Of a stretch of DNA of 64,000 bases, positions 1 to 8,996 are shown piece by piece (position 1 is the first letter of the stretch; each line of letters opens with the position of its first letter). The stretch is taken from contig CP073213.1 of NCBI GenBank assembly GCA_020342235.1, positions 1,900,501 to 1,964,500 of the forward strand, given 5' to 3'. This stretch comes from Saccharomycopsis phalli (taxonomy: Eukaryota; Ascomycota; Saccharomycetes; Ascoideales; Saccharomycopsidaceae). Below the pieces are notes generated by a model. The model searched no databases and was not told the origin of the DNA. It worked only from the letters and a program-made list of their open reading frames with translations. Made by a program: the position numbers and the translations under genes.

Positions 1-1
1 G

Positions 2-553
2 ACGCAGCAGGCCATTGTTGATCTTACTGTTGCTACGATTGCTTTGAAGTACACCCAGTCCAACTCGGTGGCTTATGCAAAGAACGGTATGGTGATTGGA
101 TTGGGAGCAGGGCAGCAGTCCAGAATCCACTGTACCAGATTGGCTGGTGACAAGGCTGACAACTGGTGGTTGAGACAACATCCTCGGGTGTTGGGATTCA
201 AGTGGAAGAAGGGTACCAAGAGACCAGATAAGGCAAATGCCATTGACTTGTATGTCTCGAACCAGGTGCCAAAGACCGAGCCAGAGAAGTCTGAGTGGGA
301 ATCCAAGTTTGAGGAGATCCCAAAGAAGCTTACCGAGGCAGAACGGGAGGAGTGGTTGTCAAAATTGGATAACGTTGCGCTTTCCTCTGACGCATTTTTC
401 CCATTCCCAGATAATGTGCACAGAGCAGCCAGATCAGGTGTCAAGTTCATCACGGCGCCTACCGGGTCTGTCATGGATCAAGCTGTCTTTGATACTGCTG
501 ATTCGTACGACTTGATTTACGTGGAAAACCCAATCCGTTTGTTCCATCACTAA
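2..553 (+). CDS. ADE17: AICAR transformylase / IMP cyclohydrolase, C-terminal part (5' truncated by window edge)
   Basis: This is the last ~183 residues of the bifunctional enzyme that carries out the final two steps of de novo purine (IMP) synthesis in the cytosol. The open frame runs in from the window edge and ends at TAA 551-553. The stretch [13 protein letters not shown] followed by [15 protein letters not shown], and later [17 protein letters not shown], are hallmarks of the AICAR transformylase domain of yeast Ade16/Ade17. The N-terminal cyclohydrolase domain lies outside the window. I cannot tell ADE16 from ADE17; CTG-clade yeasts usually have one gene. No frameshift is seen in the visible part. 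Confidence 0.93.
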   Translation, partial: TQQAIVDLTVATIALKYTQSNSVAYAKNGMVIGLGAGQQSRIHCTRLAGDKADNWWLRQHPRVLGFKWKKGTKRPDKANAIDLYVSNQVPKTEPEKSEWESKFEEIPKKLTEAEREEWLSKLDNVALSSDAFFPFPDNVHRAARSGVKFITAPTGSVMDQAVFDTADSYDLIYVENPIRLFHH

Positions 554-1422
554 ATAGCTATATGTTATGTTTGTAGGAAATATAATAGATTACTTGGTCT
601 ATAGCGTACCGTGGTGATTTAAGTTTGCAATTCCAAAAGCAGATGAATTGTGTTTGATCAGGAAGTGTGATCTCCGCTAAGGACTGGGCTTGTCTGAGGC
701 TGAGGAATGTTCCCACTCTACTCAAATAACGTTATGCAGTGTAACCGATTAGGTAATTGCAGCCCCTCCTGCAATGATTTCTGCTAGCCACCCCCTACGG
801 TGGAAGGGGTACTTGCAAATTTCTCACCTTTCCTACCGAGGCTGGCTTGTCCAATGGCAAAATGGGAGAAATAGGGGAATACAAGGCATGTGAACCAAGC
901 AATCCTGCCACTAGTACAGTTACCAGTGGTAGCATGTCTGCGCGGCCGATCCTAGGTTTAATACTGGTATGGTGTTGAACAGGGAATGTGTCTATTCCCT
1001 AGTACGGTAAAAGGAGGCTTAACGCATTTTGTGAAATTCATTGGTAGAGAACTTGGTGCTCTCTCAATTTGTGCGGCCAAATGCGACTAATCATCATTTT
1101 ACCGACACTTGTCGCAGACAGGCGTCTCACCACACTTTGTTTGAGAAGCATAACACGTCCTGTTTCTGTGCTTATGCGGTCTAGCGCATGCCCTAGGCGC
1201 GTACCAGTAAGGCATTAGGCTCGTGCCCGTGCCTTTGCTATATATATCTTCAACCTGCTCTTCCGTTACCAGTTTTCCAAACAGCTTTTCTTATTCTTGT
1301 TTACACTCACAAATAGTTATTCACTCCTTTGAACATACCAACTATTTGACTACTTTATTTTTAGGTTATTCACCAGAAACAAACTTTAGATTTTATTATA
1401 GACTTTACTTTACACTTTTGAA
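554..1422. promoter_or_regulatory. Intergenic region: ADE17 3' flank and MP65-like gene promoter
   Basis: There is no credible gene in these 869 bp. A TATA-like run (tatatatat) lies near 1240, about 180 bp before the start codon of the wall glucanase. Four CCCCT/AGGGG cores (763-767, 792-796, 805-809, 873-877) cluster within 115 bp, and two of them face each other across a short inverted repeat (about 791-810). Such cores can bind Msn2/Mig1-type zinc fingers; use here is inferred. Confidence 0.45.
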
Positions 1423-2685
1423 ATGAAACTCGCGACTGTCACTCTGTTGATTGCTTTGGCACCAGCCATTGCTGCCGCTAGCGGAATCGAGAACTTCCAC
1501 AAGAGACACCAACATAAAAGAGATGGTCCTCAAACCAACACCATCTTTCAAACTTTTGTTGACGTTCAAACTGTCAACCAGTACGTTACTGTTACTGACG
1601 ACGGTAACGGAAACCTTGAGACCGGTACTCCAGCTCCAGCTCCAACCACCGTTGTTGCTCCTTCTGATGCTCCAGTCAACAAGGGCGTGATTGCTTCGAG
1701 CTCTGTCTCGAGCTCCGTTTCCGAGAGCGCTTCTGCTTCCTCGTGGGCTTCTGCTTCCACTTCAGTTGCTTCTTCTGAGTCTGCTTCTGCCTCGGCATCT
1801 GCTTCATCTTCTGAGTCTGCTTCTGCTTCTGCTTCTAGCTCGTCAAGCTCTTCTTCCAGCTCCTCCAGCTCTTCTTCCAGCTCGGAATCCATTTCTGTTG
1901 GATCCTCTGGTGCTTTGGGTATCACTTACTCCCCATACACCAACTCTGGTCAATGTAAGACTGCTTCTGACGTTGCTTCTGACATTCAAAAATTGTCTGC
2001 TTACAGCATCATTAGATTGTATGCTGTTGACTGCAGCGGTGTCAAGAATGTTGTTTCTGCCCTTGGCAGCAACCAAAAGTTGTTTGCCGGTTTGTTTTCT
2101 TTGTCCACCATTGCTGCTGACGTCGCTACTTTGCACAGCGACATCCAAGCTGCTGGTAAGGACTGGAGTATTGTTGACACTGTTTCCGTCGGTAACGAGT
2201 TGGTCAACTCCGGTTCTGCTACTGTTTCTCAAATCCAAGCTGCTGTCACCACTGCCAAGTCTGCTTTGACCGCTGCTGGTTACACCGGTCCTGTTGTTTC
2301 TGTCGACACTTTCAAGGCTGTTCTTGACAACACTGGATTGTGCAGCTGCTCTGACTACATTGCTGTCAACGCTCACCCATACTTTGACGGTGGTATCACT
2401 GCTGACAACGCTGGTTCTTGGGTCAAGCAAATCATGGGTCAATTGAGCTCTGCCTGTGGGTCTGACAAGAAGGTTATTATCACTGAGTCTGGTTGGCCAC
2501 ACAGTGGTAACACCAACGGTGTTGCTGTTGCCTCTGTTGAAGCCCAACAATCTGCTATCCAATCCATCAAGTCTGCCGTCGGTCAAGACGTTTTCCTTTT
2601 CACTGTCTACAACGATTTCTGGAAGGCTCCAGGTGCTTACAATGTTGAGCAATCTTGGGGTATTTACGGTAACAGTCCAAATTGA
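1423..2685 (+). CDS. MP65: Cell-surface mannoprotein, GH17 beta-1,3-glucanase-like (MP65/SCW4/SCW10 family)
   Basis: This is a secreted wall protein of 420 residues. An N-terminal signal peptide (about residues 1-19) is followed by dibasic KR sites (KRHQHKRD, about 28-35) that suit Kex2 processing. Next come a Thr/Pro/Val region and a long Ser-rich, probably O-mannosylated, stretch (about 93-158). The GH17 domain starts at GITYSPYTNSGQCK. Its expected catalytic glutamates are E259 in VGNELVN and E355 in ITESGWP, and the end WGIYGN is typical. The architecture matches Candida MP65 and Saccharomyces Scw4/Scw10, which remodel beta-1,3-glucan in the wall. The single CTG codon falls in the signal peptide and tolerates either Ser or Leu. 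Codon use is strongly biased, which suggests high expression. The family is sure; the exact orthologue within it is less so. Confidence 0.92.
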   Translation: MKLATVTLLIALAPAIAAASGIENFHKRHQHKRDGPQTNTIFQTFVDVQTVNQYVTVTDDGNGNLETGTPAPAPTTVVAPSDAPVNKGVIASSSVSSSVSESASASSWASASTSVASSESASASASASSSESASASASSSSSSSSSSSSSSSSSESISVGSSGALGITYSPYTNSGQCKTASDVASDIQKLSAYSIIRLYAVDCSGVKNVVSALGSNQKLFAGLFSLSTIAADVATLHSDIQAAGKDWSIVDTVSVGNELVNSGSATVSQIQAAVTTAKSALTAAGYTGPVVSVDTFKAVLDNTGLCSCSDYIAVNAHPYFDGGITADNAGSWVKQIMGQLSSACGSDKKVIITESGWPHSGNTNGVAVASVEAQQSAIQSIKSAVGQDVFLFTVYNDFWKAPGAYNVEQSWGIYGNSPN

Positions 2686-3269
2686 TGTCCTTATGTTTGT
2701 TTTGTTTTGCTTTTCTCTTTTATATAAATACCATTGATTAAAGCTTTTGTTTCTAAAGTGTTGTAGTTGACGTGTTTAGACCTTGTTTAATTGCTACTGG
2801 TATTGCTTACGTGTTAAAAGTTTATTTATTTCTTTTTGCTATTGTGCGTAATGTCGTCGTGATAACACTATCAGCAATACCTCAAATAGTAAAATGTACT
2901 TTATAAAGTCTACCAAGTCATTGCATTTGTTATTCCCGAGATATATCATTCAATATATTTTTCAAGTACTCATCAATTCTGATTCTTGAATAATAGAACC
3001 ACTCTAGATTTTATAATGTATACTCAACTGCCTTGCAAACTACTGTGCCACTGAACTAATATCGTGCCGTGCGGCGCATTGTTTCAAGTTGTCCTGCAAT
3101 TTCTTTTTAAGTGGTGCACACTTTTCAATACATGACGTAAATCTCTTAAAGAACCCCATCTTGAATTTGCTGGGATCTCGTTTGACAGCATTGCGTTTTG
3201 TAATCCCTACATGCATATCCACCAAGTACAAAAGATTTGTGAGCTCTTCAGTTCTCGCCTTCATCATAG
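2686..3269. other. Intergenic region between MP65-like and GAS-like genes
   Basis: This AT-rich stretch must hold the MP65-like terminator and the promoter of the GAS-like gene. Its right half is occupied by a doubtful 75-codon minus-strand frame (listed separately). No tRNA, repeat or element was recognised. Confidence 0.4.
3040..3267 (-). CDS. Possible small protein, unrecognised (75 aa)
   Basis: This frame begins with ATGATG and encodes a lysine-rich, non-repetitive protein with four cysteines, including CIEKC near residue 48. I do not recognise it. Its start lies 2 bp from the ATG of the divergent GAS-like gene, so its promoter would have to lie inside that coding region, which argues against a normal gene. 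The composition looks protein-like rather than low-complexity. It may be a chance frame, a relic, or a terminal exon. Confidence 0.22.
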   Translation of the reverse strand: MMKARTEELTNLLYLVDMHVGITKRNAVKRDPSKFKMGFFKRFTSCIEKCAPLKKKLQDNLKQCAARHDISSVAQ

Positions 3270-5021
3270 ATGAATCTTTATTTATTTATATTATTATTAT
3301 TCTTGAATATTATACAATGTTTAAAATCAGATTCTCTGGCACTTAAATCGCCAAACAAGTCTCCTTTGATCGAAATTCCACCAATTATTATCAAAGGTAA
3401 AAAATTCTTTTACTCCAACAATGGCACTCAATTTTTTATCAAAGGTATAGCATATCAGCAAACACTAAATTATGAATTGGCAGAGACGGTGAAGAACGAG
3501 ATAATGACAGTCCAAGCTTTATCTGAAGCTAGGATCGCCCTAGTAGAAGAAGCTTCCAAATATCACGATCCATTGGCAGACGAGGTTTCTTGCTTACGTG
3601 ATATTCCTTATTTATTAGATCTCTCAATAAATTTAATCAGAGTCTACAGTATAAATCCTCTTGCTAATCATGATGTGTGTATGAACGCACTCGCTAAAGC
3701 TGGTATTTATGTGATTACAGATTTAGGAGAACCATCAACCTCGATCAACAGAAACTCACCTTACTGGACTACTGAAATATTTGACAGATATAAAACAGTA
3801 ATTGACTCGCTTGCTAAGTATAATAACGTATTGGGTTTTTTTGCTGGTAATGAAGTCAGCAATGACAAAACCAATACTGAAGCATCTAGTTTTGTCAAGG
3901 CTGCCGTACGAGACACAAAAAATTATATTTCTAAAAAGAAATATAGAAATATCCCCGTGGGATACTCGTCAAATGATGATTCAGAAACAAGAATCAATTT
4001 GATGAATTATTTTAACTGTGAAAATGAACCAGGAGACACTTCAGTCGTGGATTTCTATGGGATTAACATGTATGAATGGTGTGGTTACGCTTCATTCTTC
4101 AGCTCAGGCTACAGTGAACGAACCGTGGAATTTCAAAATTACTCCATACCCGTATTCTTTTCAGAATTTGGTTGCAACCTTGTTCGTCCAAGACCTTTTC
4201 AAGAAGTGGAAGCGTTGTTCAGCCCACTAATGACCAATGTCTGGTCGGGCGGAATTGCTTACATGTACTTTGAGGAGGAAAACCATTATGGCATTGTAGA
4301 GGTGGATAACACTAAAAATTTAGTGAAGAAGCTTGATGATTACAGATATTTAAGGGATGCCTATAAAAAAATATCACCACGGCTCTTCAACATGCAAGAT
4401 TATAATCCAGCTCCTAGTGTTGCTCCTTCCTGCCCTCAAATTAGCCAGGTATGGAAGGCTAGCAGTACGTTACCTCAGACTCCCAATAACTTCAAATGCG
4501 AATGCTTAGAGGCTTCATTAGAATGTATTGTGTCCCCAAATAAGAAAGATCACGACTTTGAAAAGCTATATCAGTACTTATGTGCTGAAGTTGACTGTTC
4601 AGAAATCAGCGCAAATTCAACCAATGCCATGTATGGATACTACTCGGATTGCGACAATAAGCAAAAGCTATCCTATATTATCAACAAATATTACTTAAAA
4701 AACAATAGAGACCCAGAAAGTTGCGACTTCAAAGGCGAAGCTTTCTTAAATTCAGATAATTTCTCGAATTTAGACATGAGCAGCATTTCCAAAGACGGAA
4801 TAACCTGTTCAGATGTTCTAGCGAACTTCTCTTCAAATACTATACCAAAAAAGTCAAAGCAATTGTCTGAAGGTCCTGGAATTGATACTGAAGAAAGAAC
4901 AGCCCGCTTGTCTGCTGCTGCTTCAAGACTAAGGATATCTTCGATAGCTATAGCCATGTTAATTATTTTTTGGTTCCCCAATGAACTCCTAAGAACCCTG
5001 AATTTTTGGATACTCCAATAA
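3270..5021 (+). CDS. GAS/PHR-family 1,3-beta-glucanosyltransferase with CBM43 (X8) module
   Basis: This GH72 enzyme of 583 residues is expected to elongate beta-1,3-glucan at the plasma membrane or wall. A hydrophobic signal peptide (about 1-17) precedes the GH72 domain. The acid/base is E195 in GFFAGNEV and the nucleophile E299 in IPVFFSEFGC; INMYEWCG and VWSGGIAYMYFEE are also conserved. A Cys-rich CBM43/X8 module follows (about 400-505). An extra ~35-residue charged segment sits between KGIAYQQ and HDPLADEVSC, where relatives have a shorter linker. The C-terminus is hydrophobic (SSIAIAMLIIFW) but continues with a polar tail, so it is not a classical GPI signal. The last 59 bp overlap the convergent TIM21 coding end. 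The family is sure; orthology (PHR3/GAS2/GAS4-like) is not. Confidence 0.93.
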   Translation: MNLYLFILLLFLNIIQCLKSDSLALKSPNKSPLIEIPPIIIKGKKFFYSNNGTQFFIKGIAYQQTLNYELAETVKNEIMTVQALSEARIALVEEASKYHDPLADEVSCLRDIPYLLDLSINLIRVYSINPLANHDVCMNALAKAGIYVITDLGEPSTSINRNSPYWTTEIFDRYKTVIDSLAKYNNVLGFFAGNEVSNDKTNTEASSFVKAAVRDTKNYISKKKYRNIPVGYSSNDDSETRINLMNYFNCENEPGDTSVVDFYGINMYEWCGYASFFSSGYSERTVEFQNYSIPVFFSEFGCNLVRPRPFQEVEALFSPLMTNVWSGGIAYMYFEEENHYGIVEVDNTKNLVKKLDDYRYLRDAYKKISPRLFNMQDYNPAPSVAPSCPQISQVWKASSTLPQTPNNFKCECLEASLECIVSPNKKDHDFEKLYQYLCAEVDCSEISANSTNAMYGYYSDCDNKQKLSYIINKYYLKNNRDPESCDFKGEAFLNSDNFSNLDMSSISKDGITCSDVLANFSSNTIPKKSKQLSEGPGIDTEERTARLSAAASRLRISSIAIAMLIIFWFPNELLRTLNFWILQ

Positions 5022-5559
5022 GATTGGTCTTAGGAGGAGAAATGACGAATAATGTTTCTTTATCCACAGTCAATGCTAGTGCCTTAATCTCAGTCTTCGA
5101 GGTATCAACATGCTTTATTGCTTCTAACTGTACTACTCCCTGTTTGTTAAAACTGAAAATTTCATATTGCATTAAAATGTGTTCATTGCTCTCATTATCC
5201 AATCTTCTTGAACTGGCTACCGGTGTGCCTATTCCTCGCCATCCTCCACTTGTTTTCCCCATAGACCAACCTTTTCCCAAGGCAGAAAGTTTCTCGCTTC
5301 CATATTCACATTGTAGCATCTTTTGGCAATATAAGTTATGTTCTATTAAATTAATGGAGCGATTGAAAAGTTTCGTGTCCCCGGACGAAGAAAATAGTTC
5401 TTTACCCACGGAATAAACCGCAAGCCCAGTGATCCCTATAGATCCAAACACAATAAAGGAATTAAATGCCAACAGAGCACCTCTCTTTAATGTGTTTGAG
5501 GTAGAGCTGGCATAACCTCTAATTCCTATTCTAGTGGTACTCAAGATTGGTCTGATCAT
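4963..5559 (-). CDS. TIM21: Mitochondrial import subunit Tim21 of the TIM23 complex
   Basis: The protein has 198 residues. A basic N-terminal presequence (MIRPILSTTRIGIRGYAS) is followed by one membrane segment (about 29-50) and the Tim21 intermembrane-space domain. That domain starts with ELFSSSGDTKLFNRSINLIE and ends with the conserved GFLGVHWGTKK. Tim21 links the TOM and TIM23 translocases and brings TIM23 to respiratory complexes. The conserved last residues show that the stop at 4963-4965 is genuine, so its coding sequence really overlaps the end of the GAS-like gene on the other strand. Confidence 0.93.
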   Translation of the reverse strand: MIRPILSTTRIGIRGYASSTSNTLKRGALLAFNSFIVFGSIGITGLAVYSVGKELFSSSGDTKLFNRSINLIEHNLYCQKMLQCEYGSEKLSALGKGWSMGKTSGGWRGIGTPVASSRRLDNESNEHILMQYEIFSFNKQGVVQLEAIKHVDTSKTEIKALALTVDKETLFVISPPKTNLIGVSKNSGFLGVHWGTKK

Positions 5560-5663
5560 GCTTACTACCCTAAAAATGTATGCCCAAAATTAGCCAAAAG
5601 TTTAGTCATGTGACCGGAAAAACTTGTGCGTCAAAATGTGCGCGAAATAAATTTGTGCAACCT

Positions 5664-5748
5664 GCTCTTGTGGCGAAATCGGTATCGCTTCCGAGTCCGG
5701 TCTACTGGAATCATCGGAGGATTGCGGGTTCGAGTCCTGCCAGGGGCT
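5664..5748 (+). tRNA. tRNA-Arg(CCG) with a 12-nt intron
   Basis: A full cloverleaf can be drawn. The acceptor pairs 5664-5670 (gctcttg) with 5741-5747 (caggggc). The D-arm is gcga/tcgc at 5673-5688. The anticodon stem is tccga (5690-5694) with tcgga (5714-5718), the variable loop ggatt (5719-5723), and the T-arm gcggg/cctgc (5724-5740). The A box is 5671-5682 and the B box ggttcgagtcc is a perfect match at 5727-5737. The 19 nt between the anticodon stems require an intron. With T33 at 5696 the anticodon is CCG (5697-5699) and the intron is 5701-5712, which can pair with the anticodon region as usual for yeast pre-tRNA introns. Base 73 would be T. A run of seven T at 5780-5786 is a good Pol III terminator. 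Confidence 0.88.
5701..5712 (+). other. Intron of tRNA-Arg(CCG)
   Basis: This 12-nt insert follows position 37, the canonical place for eukaryotic tRNA introns. Its actgg can pair with ccggt covering the anticodon. Removal leaves a normal seven-base anticodon loop. Confidence 0.75.
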
Positions 5749-6074
5749 GGTTTCATTCTACTAATTCAGTAGAATTGAATTTTTTTATTCAATGTATATT
5801 TATTTTATTATAATGTTAATTGAAAAATAAAGCATGTCATATTTGTGTCCATAAGCAGTTGGAAAACACTATTTTCAGCTATCCTGACACAAGTGCCCAA
5901 AAACGCATCAAGTACTCAATATAATTGGGAATCGTCAAGAGTTGGCCAGTACTAAAAAGTTAAAAGGACATATTAGTGACAAATCAAGGTATATTAAAGT
6001 ATGTAATTGTCGATAATAACTATTACAGGATGAGATATTATACAATATAAAAGAAATGGATATGATAAGTATAA
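5749..6074. other. Intergenic region after the tRNA gene
   Basis: It holds the tRNA 3' trailer with the T-run terminator (5780-5786) and the 3' flank of RAD3. It is AT-rich and nothing else was recognised. Confidence 0.4.
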
Positions 6075-8477
6075 TTATTGATTTTCTTGCTCTAACTGCT
6101 GTAGGAATTCGGCGTCATCTAGTTCATCAATATCCATATTAGTATCATCCACTTGCGTGATTTGGCCCAATTGCCGTCGTTGGTGTTCCTGCAACTGCTC
6201 ATACGTCCAAACAGAAGTCTCTTGGTCCTTCACTTCAATTGCCTGGGCAATGGTTCTTAAAAACTGCTTGGCACCAGCAACCGCAATATCAGTAGACAAA
6301 TTTGTGTCTGATTTAGACACATTTTGAGCAATCCATCTAGGTAATTGATCTATCTTATTCGGGAATCGTTCATCCGCCAATACCATTACACCATAATCGT
6401 CTTTTCCTCTTAAGACTCTTCCTAAACATTGTGCCGCATGTCTCATAGCGTCGAATGACAAAAAATCCCTCTCACGAATTAATAAGTTATCTCTCAAAAA
6501 CTCAAGTCTGGCTTTTAAAATTCTTGATTTTGTGTATTGAAATGGAATACCAATCATGAGAACTGTTCTCCCATAATGATGATCAAAATCAATTCCTTCA
6601 CTGACTTTTCCACGGGCAACAGAAAACAAAACTGCACCTCTTCCATTGGAACAGGCAACTCTGTAAGTTTCTAATGCCACAGCAGTTTCTTGGGCATCTG
6701 GTGTTTCAACTAAGATCAATTTATAGCGCCAAATTTCGTCTAAAATTCCCATTTTTTGCCATGTGGATATAATACCTTCCATATAAAGGTATGAGGGAAA
6801 GAACACCACCAACCCATCAGGCGTGATCTTGGAGAATTCAAGCACTAAAGAACCGTAGTTTCTAACAACACTAGGATCGTTTCTAATTTCAAATTTCGAA
6901 CAAATTGTAACTTGGTCACTTCCTTTTGTCACAATCATAGGTAAAAACGATCTTCTGGCCAAAGTCATTGAATATGACTTTTTGATAGTACAGTCAAAGT
7001 CCAACATTTTAGGGTACATATCCAACGGCGAAATGGTTCCTGAAGTGATAATCACAGAGGAGAACTTTTCAAATATTGGCTTAATTGCAATAGAAGCATC
7101 CAAACAACAGAAATGCAAAATAGGGTTTGGAACTTGCGACTGCTCAGTTTCAAAAGGCTCATGAATTAACTGAAACCCATTATCATAGGTCGATACCAAA
7201 GAAGCAAACATTGCAATATCCTTTAACGCCGTAAAGTCTTCAATTTCTTGAAGCTCTAATGTCCTCACAAGAATTGCCAATCTCTCGGATACAAACCTCA
7301 ATGGCTTCCGATCAATAAAAGTCATCTTCTTCAAGTGCTGTAAAAATGACGGCGGTGTTTCTGAGGTCACCACCAAGGATCTCATTCTAGTCTTTAGAAA
7401 TTCAATAAATCGTCTGAAAAATGAAATAAAGTGTTCAGCTTTTCTAATATTCCCAGGTATGGCTTCTTTCAATAAATCTTCACTGAGAACAGGATTGTCA
7501 ATAAACATCTCTTCCGGTTCACTTCTATTCTTATCCATAATATCACTTTCCCTTAATCCATTGACTAGAGCCTCATATTCGTCTTGTAGTCTTTTAGCAT
7601 CAACTTTTTTAACATTATCAATAGCTTTAGATAAACCGTTGACACCTTTACTAGCCTTCTTAAGGATGTCCGATGTCAAATCAATAGATAAAGACTCAAT
7701 ACAAACGTTATCAATATTATGTGCCTCGTCAAATATAACAATAGCATCCTTTGAAATTTCTTTAGATACCCGCTCGGAAATCTTTGGATCAAGTAAATAA
7801 TGATACGAGTAAATAATAATATTGCAATGTGGAATCATTCTTCTGACGGCAAAATATGGACATATTGTATGCGTAGTACAGTACAGAATCAAATCCTCAA
7901 AACTCCAAACCCCAGATGGCACATAGTTTAAAGGATCATAGTTATTCAAGTTCTCATGAAAGTCACATAACGACACATTTGTCTCTCCATTTTCTATGCG
8001 CTGTTTATTCTGTCCGTTGGTCAACCGACGACATTTCTCATCAACAATAATACCTTTTCGCTCTTTAGAAATGGTAGGATGGAGACACAAATTCTTTCGT
8101 GATGACAATCCCAAACCTCGAAATTCTTCGGTGAAGCCAAGCATTTTGGTTCTATATTTCATCAAATTCTTCAATTCAATAAGTGCCTTTTCAATCTCGG
8201 ACATTGTCCGGGAACAATATACAATCTTTCGTTTTTCTGGATAAAACATTTGATAAGAAACTGTGAGAGATAATAAAGACACCGTCTTTCCTGTTCCTGA
8301 AGGCATTTCAAGAACACAATTACCTCCCGCATCCAACGTCTTCTTTATATCACACATATACTCATATTGCTCTGGGTATATCTTTGGATACGGGAAAAGA
8401 ACAGGTAAGTCGTCAATGAAAAATCTATTCTAGTTAGAATTCAGATAAATTAACCCAAGGCAAAATACTCACTTCAT
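6075..8477 (-). CDS. RAD3: TFIIH DNA helicase Rad3 (XPD), with one intron near the start
   Basis: Rad3 is the 5'-3' helicase of TFIIH, essential for transcription and nucleotide excision repair in the nucleus. The long frame alone (6075-8357) starts at MCDIKK and lacks the first 24 residues. They are recovered by splicing exon 1 (8473-8477, ATGAA) to exon 2 (8424 down to 6075), giving MKFFIDDLPVLFPYPK and on, a near match to other Rad3 proteins, and 784 residues in all. Walker A is PSGTGKT (43-49). The Fe-S cluster cysteines lie in KNLCLHP, DEKCRRL, SLCDFHE and TICPYF, the DEAH box in FDEAHNID, and motif VI in QCLGRVLRGKDDYG. The acidic tail is usual. The promoter is shared with WIP1 and contains CACGTG at 8548-8553. 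Confidence 0.96.
8425..8472 (-). other. RAD3 intron (48 nt)
   Basis: The donor is GTGAGT (8472-8467), the branch-like CTAAC lies in ATTCTAACTAG, and the acceptor is AATAG ending at 8425. A nearer TAG would put the frame out. The intron interrupts codon 2 after ATGAA. It is supported by exact restoration of the conserved Rad3 N-terminus. Confidence 0.88.
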
Positions 8478-8610
8478 GGTTGCAACTTCTGCAATTGTCA
8501 ATATGAACTTGCAAGTATTGTTTCCGATGAGAAGGAATCACGTTAATCACGTGACAGTACTTTGATTGTAGATTTTGTTTGTTTTTGGGAAGTTACGACT
8601 ATAGCCGACA

Positions 8611-8883
8611 ATGGCAAACACAAAAATAGTTAAACCTGTGAGTCGAGGGAAGTTCCGAAAGATATTAAAGATGAAATTGGATAAGATTAATGCAGAGAAT
8701 GACGGGACGATAAAACTAAAGAATGATTCTACAGATCTACTAGTGTACTTGAACTATGTACTATTTATCAAGACGCTAATTAATGAAGCTAAAATACACC
8801 AGGCAAAAGATAACTCGGAAGAATTGAATTCAGTGCACGTAAATAATGTCAGAAGTAGTGTATTGAAAAAATTCAGAGGATAA
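8611..8883 (+). CDS. WIP1: CENP-W-like inner kinetochore histone-fold protein
   Basis: This is a 90-residue basic protein. The block LLVYLNYVLFIKTLINEAK followed by NSVHVNNVRSSVLKKFRG parallels human CENP-W (LLVHLNCLLFVHRL ... INKEHVLAAAKVILKKSRG), including the Arg-Gly at the C-terminus. CENP-W/Wip1 forms a histone-fold dimer with CENP-T (Cnn1) at the centromere. Length and the single histone fold fit. It is divergently arranged with RAD3, with 133 bp between the start codons, and CACGTG (8548-8553) lies between them. The assignment rests on motif recall, so it is good but not certain. Confidence 0.82.
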   Translation: MANTKIVKPVSRGKFRKILKMKLDKINAENDGTIKLKNDSTDLLVYLNYVLFIKTLINEAKIHQAKDNSEELNSVHVNNVRSSVLKKFRG

Positions 8884-8996
8884 TCACAGTGCCGGCGCAA
8901 GAAAACAGAAATATATACAGTAAGTATGTCTCATTGAAAATAATGCCATGAAAGTTGGGTTTTAAAGAAAGACCAACATATGGAATACGAGGTATG

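Noticed and set aside
1223-1426. 67-codon plus frame just before the MP65-like start
   Set aside because: It overlaps the TATA region and presumed 5' leader and has no recognisable sequence.
1566-1925. Minus-strand frame rich in Glu/Ala opposite the MP65-like gene
   Set aside because: It is the mirror of the Ser-codon-rich stretch of the real gene and has no features of its own.
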